Positions 38,865-47,702 of a stretch of 64,000 nucleotides of DNA are shown in pieces. This DNA comes from Akkermansia muciniphila. Its GTDB lineage: Bacteria > Verrucomicrobiota > Verrucomicrobiia > Verrucomicrobiales > Akkermansiaceae. The position numbers were made by a program, and so were the translations under genes. Under the pieces are notes generated by a model. It was not told the DNA's origin. It did no database searches and saw nothing but the letters and a program-made list of their open reading frames with translations. Location of the stretch: NCBI GenBank assembly GCA_945890645.1, contig CAMDCV010000006.1, forward strand, positions 1 through 64,000. Reading direction: 5' to 3'. How positions within the stretch are numbered: position 1 is the stretch's first letter; every line of letters begins with the position of its first letter.

Positions 38865-39416
38865 GTGAGTCGGAGGTCAGGGGTCAGGGGTCAGAAAAAT
38901 CAAAAATCAAACGTCAACAATCGACAATCGGAATTCAAAGAGTAGAAAATAAGACCGCCGCGCTCCCAGACATAAGACATAAGACTTGAGCAAGAAGAAA
39001 AGGCAGGAAGATTTTTTCAACGCAAAGTCGCAAAGACGCAAAGGATTGAATAAATTATTTGTGCCCTACCTCGTCCCGCTCAGCGGAACTACGAAGGGTG
39101 AACCTTGTGCCTTGTTTTCTCAAATCAACGATCAAAAATCATCAACTTGTCCTTCCATAGCCGAATGGCGACGGAGGATCGTCAATTTTCAAAAAGACCA
39201 AGCACCAAGAACCATTCACTCTTCACTCTTCACCATTCACTATTCAAAATTCACTACTCACCATTCACTACTCACCATTCACTACTGACTCCCCCAGCAC
39301 CAACGGTGCGATCCCATACCAGCCTAGCGGCAACGCCCTAGGAAAAATGCCACCCAAAAAAATTCCAGCGCTCTGAAGGAGCGCACCATTTCAAATTCAA
39401 GACTCTCACCACGCCT
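38865..39416 (+). repeat. Repeat-rich intergenic region with right copy of the 229-bp direct repeat
   Basis: No gene is seen. The copy at 38968-39196 matches 37519-37747. After it come many TTCACTCTTCACCATTCACT-like units (about 39218-39290), then the element 39296-39387 that matches 36078-36170. Restriction-system genes begin directly after at 39417 on the minus strand. Confidence 0.8.
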
Positions 39417-40493
39417 CTAACGCCATTTAGCAAGGGAGAATTGTATCGCCTTGTCGGGAAATGCTTTGCTGAGAGCTTCGATGCAGGAATGGGTTTTGGG
39501 TCCCCACATTTTCGAAAAGACATACGTGCGTCCTTCAAATTGTATTAGATCCTCATCCTTGATAAACCAACGTGCCGACAGGAATAATTTACCACTGTCA
39601 GTGGGAATTGCTTGTCGAGAGACCTCAGCGAGAAAATCGTCTGTTGTCAGGAACTCTCCCTCAATGCCATAAAAACGTTGCATCTGTCCGCTCGGAAGGG
39701 CTGCTTGAATCTGATCGGGTGAAATCCCTGCTGCCACCAAATGCTTTGCAATCGAGAAGATCGCTTGCCGCTTTGATAATTGCGACTCGCAATGCCCCGC
39801 AAGATTCAAATCATAATATGTTAGGTCCCTCGTATTTTGTCGTAATGTCGCTTTCTTCTCTTCCCCTTTTGCGCGCAATTTCACCATGTAGTCGGATGCT
39901 TCTGGTATGGGAATGACTTGTTGAATATCGAAAAGTATTTCGGCACCATTCTGATAGGGAACCATGCGCACGCATCGGATTTCTAGACCCTGTGAATTTA
40001 ACCACAATACCGTTGTTGTGATTTCTTGCCCGAAATCTGCAGACACCAAGATGATTCGAACTTGTTTGCCAATTTCATCGTCTCCTTCCGCATCCCATCC
40101 GAGATGGTTTAATAAAATTTCTACGGCGTTCCCATCCTTTTTAAGAACGGCAAGATGGTTCGCGAAAACCTCAGCTACGCGTTCAAAGGTAAGTGCAGAT
40201 ACCATCGCAGCATAGCGCACTGCCTGTAAATCCATGTGCCCACCATCGTTCGTCCGCTTCAACTCAATTACAACAATCGATCCATCGGGATCAATGCCTA
40301 ACAAATCAATACGGCGTTTGCTATCTTCCCACTCGGAAAATTCTTCAGCAACAATCAGTGTGCCCGGCGAAACGGCATCGATGTTTTCCCGCAACACACT
40401 TTGAAGATCCTGGCGCTCACGAATTCCAAGATTCGACATCGTGTCGGTTTTCACGGCTGTGAGGCCAGATTCTGTTAATTTATAAATTGCCAT
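39417..40493 (-). CDS. NucS/PD-(D/E)XK-like nuclease protein downstream of hsdR
   Basis: This 358-aa protein has an N-terminal domain with a candidate nuclease core: RRIDLLGIDPDGSIVVIELKRT (Asp, then Glu-Leu-Lys), followed by QAVRYAAMVSALTFERVAEV. This arrangement resembles NucS/DUF91-type PD-(D/E)XK enzymes. The C-terminal half (TDDFLAEVSRQAIPTDSGKL and SKMWGPKTHSCIEALSKAFP) is not assigned. It starts 35 bases after hsdR, in the same orientation, as the last gene of the operon. A role in restriction or in DNA protection is inference. Confidence 0.68.
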   Translation of the reverse strand: MAIYKLTESGLTAVKTDTMSNLGIRERQDLQSVLRENIDAVSPGTLIVAEEFSEWEDSKRRIDLLGIDPDGSIVVIELKRTNDGGHMDLQAVRYAAMVSALTFERVAEVFANHLAVLKKDGNAVEILLNHLGWDAEGDDEIGKQVRIILVSADFGQEITTTVLWLNSQGLEIRCVRMVPYQNGAEILFDIQQVIPIPEASDYMVKLRAKGEEKKATLRQNTRDLTYYDLNLAGHCESQLSKRQAIFSIAKHLVAAGISPDQIQAALPSGQMQRFYGIEGEFLTTDDFLAEVSRQAIPTDSGKLFLSARWFIKDEDLIQFEGRTYVFSKMWGPKTHSCIEALSKAFPDKAIQFSLAKWR

Positions 40494-40527
40494 GAATTTG
40501 TAATCGGGTAGTTACATTTTTTAATTA

Positions 40528-43455
40528 TCAAGCAGCCACACCGCGAATGAACGTCTGTACGTAGTCCACCACCTTTTCTAGCACTCGCTTCCTAGTGGGG
40601 CCTCGCTCCAAAATAGTAAGAGGTTTTTTGATCAGTTCCACGATATCGGGATCTGGTAGCGGCTCTTGCCCGGTGTAAACGAAGCGATCGATCACTTTCT
40701 TCAGCTTTTCGGCGTCGAGTTGTTCTTCTTTGCAGAGTTGATCAAATGCCGCTACGCGTTCCTTCTCCCAGAAATCCTCGAAACTATCCGGGATCTCTGC
40801 TGATGATTCCAGTTTCGGCAAATTGCTGTCGATAAACTTCTGGATTAGCTCACGCTTGCTGCGGAGTTCGATATCGCCAGAGACAGTATCGAGCACGAGC
40901 TTGCGCACTTGCTGACGTTCCGGTTCTTCTGCATCGTAGAGTTTGGCGAGCAGACTGAGGATGTACTGGACGTTGATCACGTCGCGATGGATGAGCTCTA
41001 ACTCAAAGTCCACATCTTCGAGGATGGAGGCCTTCTCTTTGGTGTTATCGGTTTTGACCTTGTCGTACAGATCCAGATAGGCGCTGCGGTAGTCGGCGAA
41101 GAGCTGGGCGGGCAGGGTCAAATCTCCGTCATCGAATTCGGAAAATGATTCCAATATATTCATCAGGCGCATCAGCTCGCGGAAAATTTTTACAAACTTC
41201 AGCTCGGCTTCTTCATCGGGCAGGGCTTTCACGCTCTTTACCGTGGGTGTCAGTGCCAGCAGTTCCATCACGGTTTGATTAAAGACCTTCGCGTATTCGT
41301 CATAGGGAGGCACGAAGATTTCCTCCTTCGCATTGACATTGGAAAATAGCGCGATGGCCTCGTCCGTGCGTTTTTTGAGGTTACGGAAAACGACGATGTT
41401 TCCCTGCGACTTCACTTCGTTAAGAATGCGGTTCGTGCGGGAGTATGCCTGCACCAGCCCGTGGTAGCGCAGGGTTTTGTCCACATAGAGAGTATTGAGC
41501 GTTTTGCTGTCGAATCCAGTGAGAAACATATTCACTACCAACAGAATGTCCACCTTGCGCTCCTTCACTTTCTTGGCGATATCTTGATAGTAGTTGTAAA
41601 AACTCTGTGTGTCCTTGGTGGAAAAATTCGTGCCAAACATCGCGTTGTAGTCGGCGATGAAACCGTCGAGCTTCTCCCGCGTGTGCGGGTTGCCGCCTTC
41701 GCCACCGATGATCTCGCTGTCTTCATCGAGAATGCCATCCGCGTCTTTGTCCTCCTCGTTGCTGGTGTAGCTAAAGATGGTCGCTATGCGCAGATTGTGC
41801 TTCCCTTCTTTTTTTCGTTGAGCAAACAGCTCGTAATATTTGATCAGCACGTCCACCGAGCTGACGCACATCATCGCGGTGAATTCCCTGCTGCGCGTCT
41901 TTAAGGCATGATGTTCGATGATATAGTCGGTGATCTTCGCAAGCCGCTGCGGCGAATCCATCAACTCCTTGGTATCGATACTTTCCACCTCGATGTCCAC
42001 CTCCGTCGCGACACCTTGTTTGCGTTTGTAGCGGCCCACGTATTCCACGGCAAATCTCAACACGTTCTCATCCTTGATCGCATCCGTTATGACATAGGAG
42101 TGCAGTTTCTTGTGGAAAAGGTCTTTGGTTGTTCGCTTGAGTCCGCCAGCGGGATACGGCGTTTCGTCCTCCGCCGCGAGGCTCAGCGCAGATGCCTCTT
42201 TTTTGCTCTTCTGCGTTTCTCTAACAACTGCAGCATTCGCGGCGAAGATCGGTGTGCCGGTGAAACCGAACATCTGATGATTGCGGAAAAAGGCGGTGAT
42301 GCGCTTATGCGTGTCACCGAACTGGCTGCGGTGGCACTCGTCGAATATGAAAATGATGCGCTCATCTCGCAGCTTTTCCATTTGCGCCAGATACTGTGGC
42401 TTGCTGATAGCAGTATTCAGCTTTTGCAGGGTCGTTACGATCAGCTTGGTTTCATCGGTGAACTGTTGTACCAGCTTCTTGGTGTCATTGGTGCTGTCCA
42501 CACTGCCTTTGCTAAAGCCGTTGAATTCCTTGATCGTCTGGTAATCCAGATCCTTCCGGTCGACGCAGAAGACGACTTTATACACGCTCGACAGTCCCGT
42601 GAGAATCTGCGCCGCCTTGAAAGAGGTGAGTGTTTTGCCTGATCCTGTGGTATGCCAAACATAGCCGTTTGGATCGACTTCCGGCGGGTGGATCACACGT
42701 TCCACGATCTCCACGGCGGCGTAGAACTGATACGGGCGCAGCACCATCAAGATCTTGTCCGTCTCGTTTAGCACCGTGTATTTGCCGATCATCCCGCCAA
42801 GATGCTCTCGGTTCAGAAAGGCGGTGGTGAAGGCGGGTAGCTCGCGGATGGTCTTGTTGTCCTCGCTGGCCCAGTAAAAGGTCTGCTTGAAGGACTGTTT
42901 GCGGGCGTTGGCGTAATACTTCGTGTTCACTCCGTTAGAGATCGCGAAGAGCTGGACGAAATGGAACAATCCCTGCGCGCTCCAGTAACTGTGCTTCTGG
43001 TAACGCTGGATTTGGTTGAACGCCTCCTTCATTTCCAAACCGCGCCGCTTCAGCTCGATCTGAAGCAAAGGCAAGCCGTTGACGAGAATGGTCACGTCGT
43101 AGCGGTTCTTGTAGGAGCCTTCCTCCATGGCCACCTGCTGGGTCACCTGATAGAGGTTCCGCAGCGGATTCACCGAGTCGAAAAACTCAAGGTAAACCGT
43201 TTGCCCGTCCTCCCGATCCAGCTTCATGCGGTCCCGCAGCGTCTTCGCCTTCTCAAAGACGCCCGCCCTGCGGTTAAGATGATTCAGCACCTTGGCGAAC
43301 TCGCCCGCCGTCAGCGTGAGGCCGTTGAATGCTTCCAACTGTGCCTTCAGGTTCGCCAGCATCGACGCCTCATCCGTCACCGCCACGGGCGCGTAACCCT
43401 GAGCGGTGAGCTGGGCGACGAGTTGATTTTCGAGAACTTGCTCTGATTGGGTCAT
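40528..43455 (-). CDS. hsdR: Type I restriction enzyme R subunit
   Basis: This 975-aa protein has a PD-(D/E)XK nuclease domain (Asp120; Glu134-Leu-Lys136 in LLQIELKRRG), then Walker A TTGSGKT (269-275) and the DECH helicase box (FIFDECHRSQFGD). Further helicase motifs are FGFTGTPIFA and DILLVVNMFLTGFDSKTLNT, and a C-terminal helical domain follows. HsdR uses ATP to translocate DNA and cleaves unmodified DNA. Start ATG at 43455; its upstream partner gene ends 22 bases away. Length is normal for the family. Confidence 0.95.
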   Translation of the reverse strand: MTQSEQVLENQLVAQLTAQGYAPVAVTDEASMLANLKAQLEAFNGLTLTAGEFAKVLNHLNRRAGVFEKAKTLRDRMKLDREDGQTVYLEFFDSVNPLRNLYQVTQQVAMEEGSYKNRYDVTILVNGLPLLQIELKRRGLEMKEAFNQIQRYQKHSYWSAQGLFHFVQLFAISNGVNTKYYANARKQSFKQTFYWASEDNKTIRELPAFTTAFLNREHLGGMIGKYTVLNETDKILMVLRPYQFYAAVEIVERVIHPPEVDPNGYVWHTTGSGKTLTSFKAAQILTGLSSVYKVVFCVDRKDLDYQTIKEFNGFSKGSVDSTNDTKKLVQQFTDETKLIVTTLQKLNTAISKPQYLAQMEKLRDERIIFIFDECHRSQFGDTHKRITAFFRNHQMFGFTGTPIFAANAAVVRETQKSKKEASALSLAAEDETPYPAGGLKRTTKDLFHKKLHSYVITDAIKDENVLRFAVEYVGRYKRKQGVATEVDIEVESIDTKELMDSPQRLAKITDYIIEHHALKTRSREFTAMMCVSSVDVLIKYYELFAQRKKEGKHNLRIATIFSYTSNEEDKDADGILDEDSEIIGGEGGNPHTREKLDGFIADYNAMFGTNFSTKDTQSFYNYYQDIAKKVKERKVDILLVVNMFLTGFDSKTLNTLYVDKTLRYHGLVQAYSRTNRILNEVKSQGNIVVFRNLKKRTDEAIALFSNVNAKEEIFVPPYDEYAKVFNQTVMELLALTPTVKSVKALPDEEAELKFVKIFRELMRLMNILESFSEFDDGDLTLPAQLFADYRSAYLDLYDKVKTDNTKEKASILEDVDFELELIHRDVINVQYILSLLAKLYDAEEPERQQVRKLVLDTVSGDIELRSKRELIQKFIDSNLPKLESSAEIPDSFEDFWEKERVAAFDQLCKEEQLDAEKLKKVIDRFVYTGQEPLPDPDIVELIKKPLTILERGPTRKRVLEKVVDYVQTFIRGVAA

Positions 43456-43477
43456 GGCGCTACTTTTGGGAGTCGCT

Positions 43478-44266
43478 TCATTTATTGGCTTTTAAAAGGA
43501 CTTCATGAATCCGATCTGTCTCATCAAACCCACAAAACAGTTCACACTTTTCCTCGCCAATGTGACGACTGTAGCTATCGATCATCTGCGTATTTCGATC
43601 GTAGAGCATGATCGGCTTCAGGCCTTGGTAATTCTTTTTGAGCTCATCCCAACGGAATCCCCACTGCTCCATCTTGCTCGAAAGATCGTTTTTTGCCCGC
43701 AGCAATTGCACGGCTATTGGAGTGGCGACTGGCATGTAGAAATCCACCTTGATCGTGCGCTCCTTGGTAATATTAAGACGACGATTGCGCTCGGCCGCCA
43801 TCCCAGCATCATGAAACACACGCTGCACCACGCTTTCCGCTACATTTTCCTCGGTGACGCGGGGATCGTGCAAGAGATGGAGCTGGGAAATGCTAAGCAG
43901 CCCCTCGGTGAAGACCTGAATTTCTGTTGCATCCATGGGAACCTCTAACCAGCGGTAGAGCTCATCACCGTTTATCACAAGCCCACATTCGCCACTAATT
44001 CGAGCAATATGTGCCTGCAAAGCCGGCGTATCTACATTCTGCCCCTGCCCTGCTAGCCATCCAAGTGTGCGGCCTTGGTCACTGAGGCGAAATCCCTTGG
44101 GTGTCTTTTGACTGATTTCCAATACCATCTGCCATCCATCAGGAAACGACGCTGGCATCGTAAAAATATAACCATCGCGATGGGATTCAATCGAAAGCAA
44201 ACGATCCCAAAGTGTCGTTAATGACTCGCGAAGCAGAGTAGATGTGAGTGACGTGTTGTTGCTCAT
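43478..44266 (-). CDS. DUF1828/DUF1829-like protein within the type I R-M operon
   Basis: The ATG at 44266 (MSNNTSLTSTLLRESL) gives 262 aa, with an ATGA overlap to the upstream gene (its TGA is at 44263-44265). The N-terminal half has RLSDQGRTLGWLAGQGQNVD, the DUF1828 hallmark, and the C-terminal half (TIKVDFYMPVATPIAVQLLRAK) looks like the DUF1829 partner domain. Such genes occur near mobile and defence genes but their role is unclear. Here it is translationally coupled inside the hsd operon, so it is likely functionally tied to it. Confidence 0.72.
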   Translation of the reverse strand: MSNNTSLTSTLLRESLTTLWDRLLSIESHRDGYIFTMPASFPDGWQMVLEISQKTPKGFRLSDQGRTLGWLAGQGQNVDTPALQAHIARISGECGLVINGDELYRWLEVPMDATEIQVFTEGLLSISQLHLLHDPRVTEENVAESVVQRVFHDAGMAAERNRRLNITKERTIKVDFYMPVATPIAVQLLRAKNDLSSKMEQWGFRWDELKKNYQGLKPIMLYDRNTQMIDSYSRHIGEEKCELFCGFDETDRIHEVLLKANK

Positions 44267-44739
44267 GAGAATAACCCTCCATCCCATTGAAAGCCAAGAT
44301 CAATATTCCACATTTTAGCCGTCTGGCTAATGAAATCCTGAAAGTCCGAGGGCGCAAACCCCTCCAAAGGGTGATGAATATTTTGCCGCACATCATTCGT
44401 CGGCAGGTTGGGATCACAAACGTTTTGGTGCCAACCCTTCGGAATTCGATTCTTGTAGCGAAGATTCTCGCGAGCAATGGGATTGTAACCCACGCCGCGC
44501 ACCCGCTGGTTGGCTATGAGAAAACTTGCATCATAGGTTTCTGGCTGGTCGAGCCTCGGCGCACTGCCAAGAAAGCGCATGTCAATGAAGCCTCCATTGA
44601 TCAAATGCGGCCGAGTCTCAAATTTCATCGATTTGCGTTCTTTGCCGCAACGTTCCAATTCGACCGCCTCTCCTGCCGGAAGGCACTTCGGCTTAGAGAT
44701 GATCTCCTGAATCTGATGAGTGGGATAAGGATAGGACAT
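44263..44739 (-). CDS. Unknown protein between hsdS and the DUF1828-like gene
   Basis: This 158-aa protein has no family I recognise. It contains several His/Trp/Cys-containing segments (GKERKSMKFETRPHLINGGF, then SFLIANQRVRGVGYN, then NRIPKGWHQNVCDPNLPTND) and an acidic C-terminal tail (FQDFISQTAKMWNIDLGFQW). It starts 12 bases after hsdS and its TGA overlaps the ATG of the next gene. It has no signal peptide or membrane segment, so it is cytoplasmic. A role as a regulator or an immunity component of the system is inference. Confidence 0.7.
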   Translation of the reverse strand: MSYPYPTHQIQEIISKPKCLPAGEAVELERCGKERKSMKFETRPHLINGGFIDMRFLGSAPRLDQPETYDASFLIANQRVRGVGYNPIARENLRYKNRIPKGWHQNVCDPNLPTNDVRQNIHHPLEGFAPSDFQDFISQTAKMWNIDLGFQWDGGLFS

Positions 44740-44751
44740 GATTGTTACGGG

Positions 44752-45978
44752 TTAGACAAACATTTGCTGCAAAAGCCCTTTCTTGAAGGTTTGGGTGTGG
44801 GTGATCTGCTGGGCCACGCTTTCGATCTTGCGGTCGAGGGCGGTGAGGAAGTTGGCGATCTTGGTTTGTTCAGCGTTGCTGGGGAAACGTAGGGAAAGCC
44901 CCTTCAGTTGGTCGGGGTAGAGGTGAATCACGGAACTCCCTTGGGCAACTCTCGCGATAGCGTGCTTGCAGGCGTTGTTGAGATAGTAGGCGAGGAAAAC
45001 TCCGTTCAACTTCGTGCGAATGATGTTGAGATCTCCACCGAGTGCGATGCCTTTGGACATGACGCAGGAAGCTGTCGCAATATCGATGTGGGTTTCGCCA
45101 GAGGCAGGTATGATCACATCGTTTTCTTCACTGAGAACAAGCTCCTTCTCAGGCACGTTAGTGCGAGAGTTCGTTTCCTGAATCAACTCGGAGTAAATGG
45201 TGTAAAGCTCCCCATAGCGGATGCAAGGGATTTCACCATCCTCCACAAGATCAGCTTTCGATAAACCTTTCCCTTTTAAGATCCGGCATACCGTACCCAA
45301 TTTCTTCTCCTCCCACTCGGGGAAGTCGTTGCCGTGGTCGTCTTTGAAGCGGAGGGCTTGGGTGAAGAGCTGTTGCATCACGCCCTTCTTGTAGTCCTCC
45401 AGCAGGGCTTTCTTTTGGCTCAGTTGCCCAATCCGCCCATCCACCACCGTCAAGAAGTCCGCGATCTTCCGCTGCTCGGGGAGCGTAGGGAATGCGAACG
45501 GAATACTCTCGATGTCACGGCTACCGATGTTCGGCTGTGCCCCGGCGACCAAGAGTGATGATAGCGAGTCTTGGAATTTCTTCGCACCCACGTAACCCGT
45601 TAAAAATCTCGTATCGTGATCGGTGCCCAAACGGCGAAACAAACCGACGCGCTGATTTAAGTAAGCCTTTTGATCGAGTGAGTAGGTGCAGGTTTTTCCC
45701 GTCGTCGCGCCCGACATTGCGATCAACAAATCACCGTTCAGTATCACAAAAGCGCTTTCGTTGCGAATTTCCGGATGATATTTCACCCCCGAAAGATCGA
45801 TCCCGCCTACTGTAACGTTTGATATTCTAATTACTGGAACACCCTCCGTTGTGAAATCTTCGCTTTTAAAAGCGTAACCGCCTTGCAGGCGGTATGCCGT
45901 ACCAACGGTTCCCTCCTCCCATGGCGTGTCAAAGCCGGAGAACCGCAGTTGTGGCATCGTTTCAAGGTCAGCAATCAT
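44752..45978 (-). CDS. hsdS: Type I restriction-modification specificity subunit S
   Basis: This 408-aa protein has two target-recognition domains separated by conserved helical spacers. TRD1 is at about 15-170 (PWEEGTVGTAYRLQGGYAFK), with FAFPTLPEQRKIADFLTVVD marking the first spacer. TRD2 is at about 220-360 (PEWEEKKLGTVCRILKGKGL), and a second spacer ends the protein (QTKIANFLTALDRKIESVAQ). HsdS sets the DNA target for both the M and R subunits; the target sequence cannot be read from protein. It starts 3 bases after hsdM. Confidence 0.93.
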   Translation of the reverse strand: MIADLETMPQLRFSGFDTPWEEGTVGTAYRLQGGYAFKSEDFTTEGVPVIRISNVTVGGIDLSGVKYHPEIRNESAFVILNGDLLIAMSGATTGKTCTYSLDQKAYLNQRVGLFRRLGTDHDTRFLTGYVGAKKFQDSLSSLLVAGAQPNIGSRDIESIPFAFPTLPEQRKIADFLTVVDGRIGQLSQKKALLEDYKKGVMQQLFTQALRFKDDHGNDFPEWEEKKLGTVCRILKGKGLSKADLVEDGEIPCIRYGELYTIYSELIQETNSRTNVPEKELVLSEENDVIIPASGETHIDIATASCVMSKGIALGGDLNIIRTKLNGVFLAYYLNNACKHAIARVAQGSSVIHLYPDQLKGLSLRFPSNAEQTKIANFLTALDRKIESVAQQITHTQTFKKGLLQQMFV

Positions 45979-45981
45979 AGA

Positions 45982-47550
45982 TCAGAGTGGAGTTTTGATT
46001 CCCAGTTCCTCGCAATATCCTGCAATTACCTTTTCGGTGTCGCTCATATTCTTCTCCAAAGCCGCTAGCTTCTCCGCGACGTATTCCAAATCGATTGCTT
46101 CTTCAGCATCGAAGGTATCGACGTAGCGCGGAATGTTTAAGTTGAACTCGTTTTCCTCTACCTCGCTCAATTCGGCGACGTGACTGAATTTCTCGATACT
46201 CTCACGTTTCTGGTAAGTGCTAACAATGCGCTCGATGTGTTCGGGGCGCAGGTAGTTTTGATTGCCTACTTTTTCAAAGCCTTGGCTGGCATCGATGAAA
46301 AGGATTTCGTCAGGGTTTTCGCGCCGTTTTTTGAACACCAGAACGCAGGTGGGAATGCCCGCACCGTAGAAGATATTGGCCGGGAGGCCGATGACGGCAT
46401 CGAGGTAGTTGCAATCCTCGATGAGGTATTTTCTGATGTGCCCTTCCGCACCACTGCGGAAGAGCACGCCGTGCGGTAGGACGCAGGCCATAATACCATC
46501 GTTGTCGAGGTGGTGGACCATGTGCTGGACGAAGGCAAAGTCGGCCTTGGTTTTCGGAGCCAGTTTGCCGTAGGCGCTGAAGCGGTCGTCATTTTCATGG
46601 ATGGCGCTGGCGGACCAGTTGGCGGAGAATGGCGGATTGGCGACGATGGCATCGAAGCGCAGATCGGCGTGTTCGGGCGCAGGATGCTCCAGGGTATCCT
46701 CGTTTTTGAGGTCGAAGCGCTGATAGTGGACGCCGTGCAGGATCATGTTCATGCGGGCGAGGTTGTAGGTGGTGGGGTTCATCTCCTGCCCGTAGAAGTG
46801 GCCGACGTCCTTCACCTCCTTGGCCACACGCAGCAGCAGGGAGGCGGAGCCGCAGGTAGGGTCATAGACGCTCTTTAGTTTCTTTTTCCCGGTGGTGACG
46901 ATCTTCGCCAGAATGGTGCTGACTTCCTGCGGGGTATAGAACTCGCCCGCCTTCTTCCCCGCGCCGCTGGCGAACTGGCCGATGAGATACTCGTAGGCAT
47001 CGCCCAGCACATCGGCCTCGGTATCGGCGAGGCGGAAGTCGATCTTATCGAGGTGGCTGAGCACCTTGGCGATAAGTTCGTTTTTCTGGCTCTCGGTTTT
47101 CCCGAGCTTGGACGAGCCGAGATCGAGATCCTCGAAAAGTCCCTCGAAATCGTCCTCGCTGGCGTGGCCCATGGTGCTGGCCTCGATGTGCTTGAGCACG
47201 GCGGTGAGGTCGGAAAGAATGAAGTTGTCTGTTTTCTGTGCGCCCTTTTCCGCGATCTTGTGGAAGAGTTCGGTGGGTTTCAGGAAATAGCCGAGGCGCT
47301 CGATGGCCTCCTCCTTGATGGCGGAGAGCATTTCCTTGCCCTGCTTCGTGGTGTCGTCGAGCTGATCGAACTGGATGCCGTCGTGCTTCAGGATCTCATC
47401 CGCGAAGAGGTGCATCCGCTCGGAGAGGTATTTGTAGAAGATGAAGCCCAGGATGTAGTCCCGGAACTCATCCGCTCCCATCTTCCCGCGCAGGGTGTTG
47501 GCGATGTTCCAGAGCTGGCTTTGGAGAGTCTTCTTGTGGTCTTCGGACAT
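45982..47550 (-). CDS. hsdM: Type I restriction-modification methyltransferase M subunit
   Basis: This 522-aa adenine-N6 methyltransferase has an N-terminal helical domain, then DPTCGSAS (230-237, motif I, SAM binding) and NPPF (305-308, motif IV, catalytic) in VANPPFSANW. Start is ATG at 47550 (MSEDHKKTLQSQLWN). It is the first gene of the operon; a repeated 24-bp sequence lies 86 bases upstream of its start. It methylates the target defined by HsdS and protects host DNA. Confidence 0.95.
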   Translation of the reverse strand: MSEDHKKTLQSQLWNIANTLRGKMGADEFRDYILGFIFYKYLSERMHLFADEILKHDGIQFDQLDDTTKQGKEMLSAIKEEAIERLGYFLKPTELFHKIAEKGAQKTDNFILSDLTAVLKHIEASTMGHASEDDFEGLFEDLDLGSSKLGKTESQKNELIAKVLSHLDKIDFRLADTEADVLGDAYEYLIGQFASGAGKKAGEFYTPQEVSTILAKIVTTGKKKLKSVYDPTCGSASLLLRVAKEVKDVGHFYGQEMNPTTYNLARMNMILHGVHYQRFDLKNEDTLEHPAPEHADLRFDAIVANPPFSANWSASAIHENDDRFSAYGKLAPKTKADFAFVQHMVHHLDNDGIMACVLPHGVLFRSGAEGHIRKYLIEDCNYLDAVIGLPANIFYGAGIPTCVLVFKKRRENPDEILFIDASQGFEKVGNQNYLRPEHIERIVSTYQKRESIEKFSHVAELSEVEENEFNLNIPRYVDTFDAEEAIDLEYVAEKLAALEKNMSDTEKVIAGYCEELGIKTPL

Positions 47551-47635
47551 ACGGATGAAAAGGAACTGTAACGGTCCACACTCTCTAGCAATTTAATAGA
47601 TCAAAGGGAAGCACAAAAGTAAGCCGTTCATCTGT

Positions 47636-47659
47636 ATTTTTTGCCGATGTGTCGTTTTT
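47636..47659 (-). promoter_or_regulatory. 24-bp repeat upstream of hsdM (copy A)
   Basis: TTTTTGCCGATGTGTCGTTT plus TTGT matches 49751-49774 with one mismatch. It lies 86-109 bases before the hsdM start; the other copy lies 117-140 bases before the TPR gene start. Both copies have the same orientation relative to their gene. Confidence 0.5.
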
Positions 47660-47702
47660 GTAATAGGGTCATTGAAACGCAGGACGTTTCGAAGGAGTTT
47701 CT

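Noticed and set aside
41461-42642. Long plus-strand open frames opposite hsdR
   Set aside because: They are antisense shadows of a clear HsdR protein.
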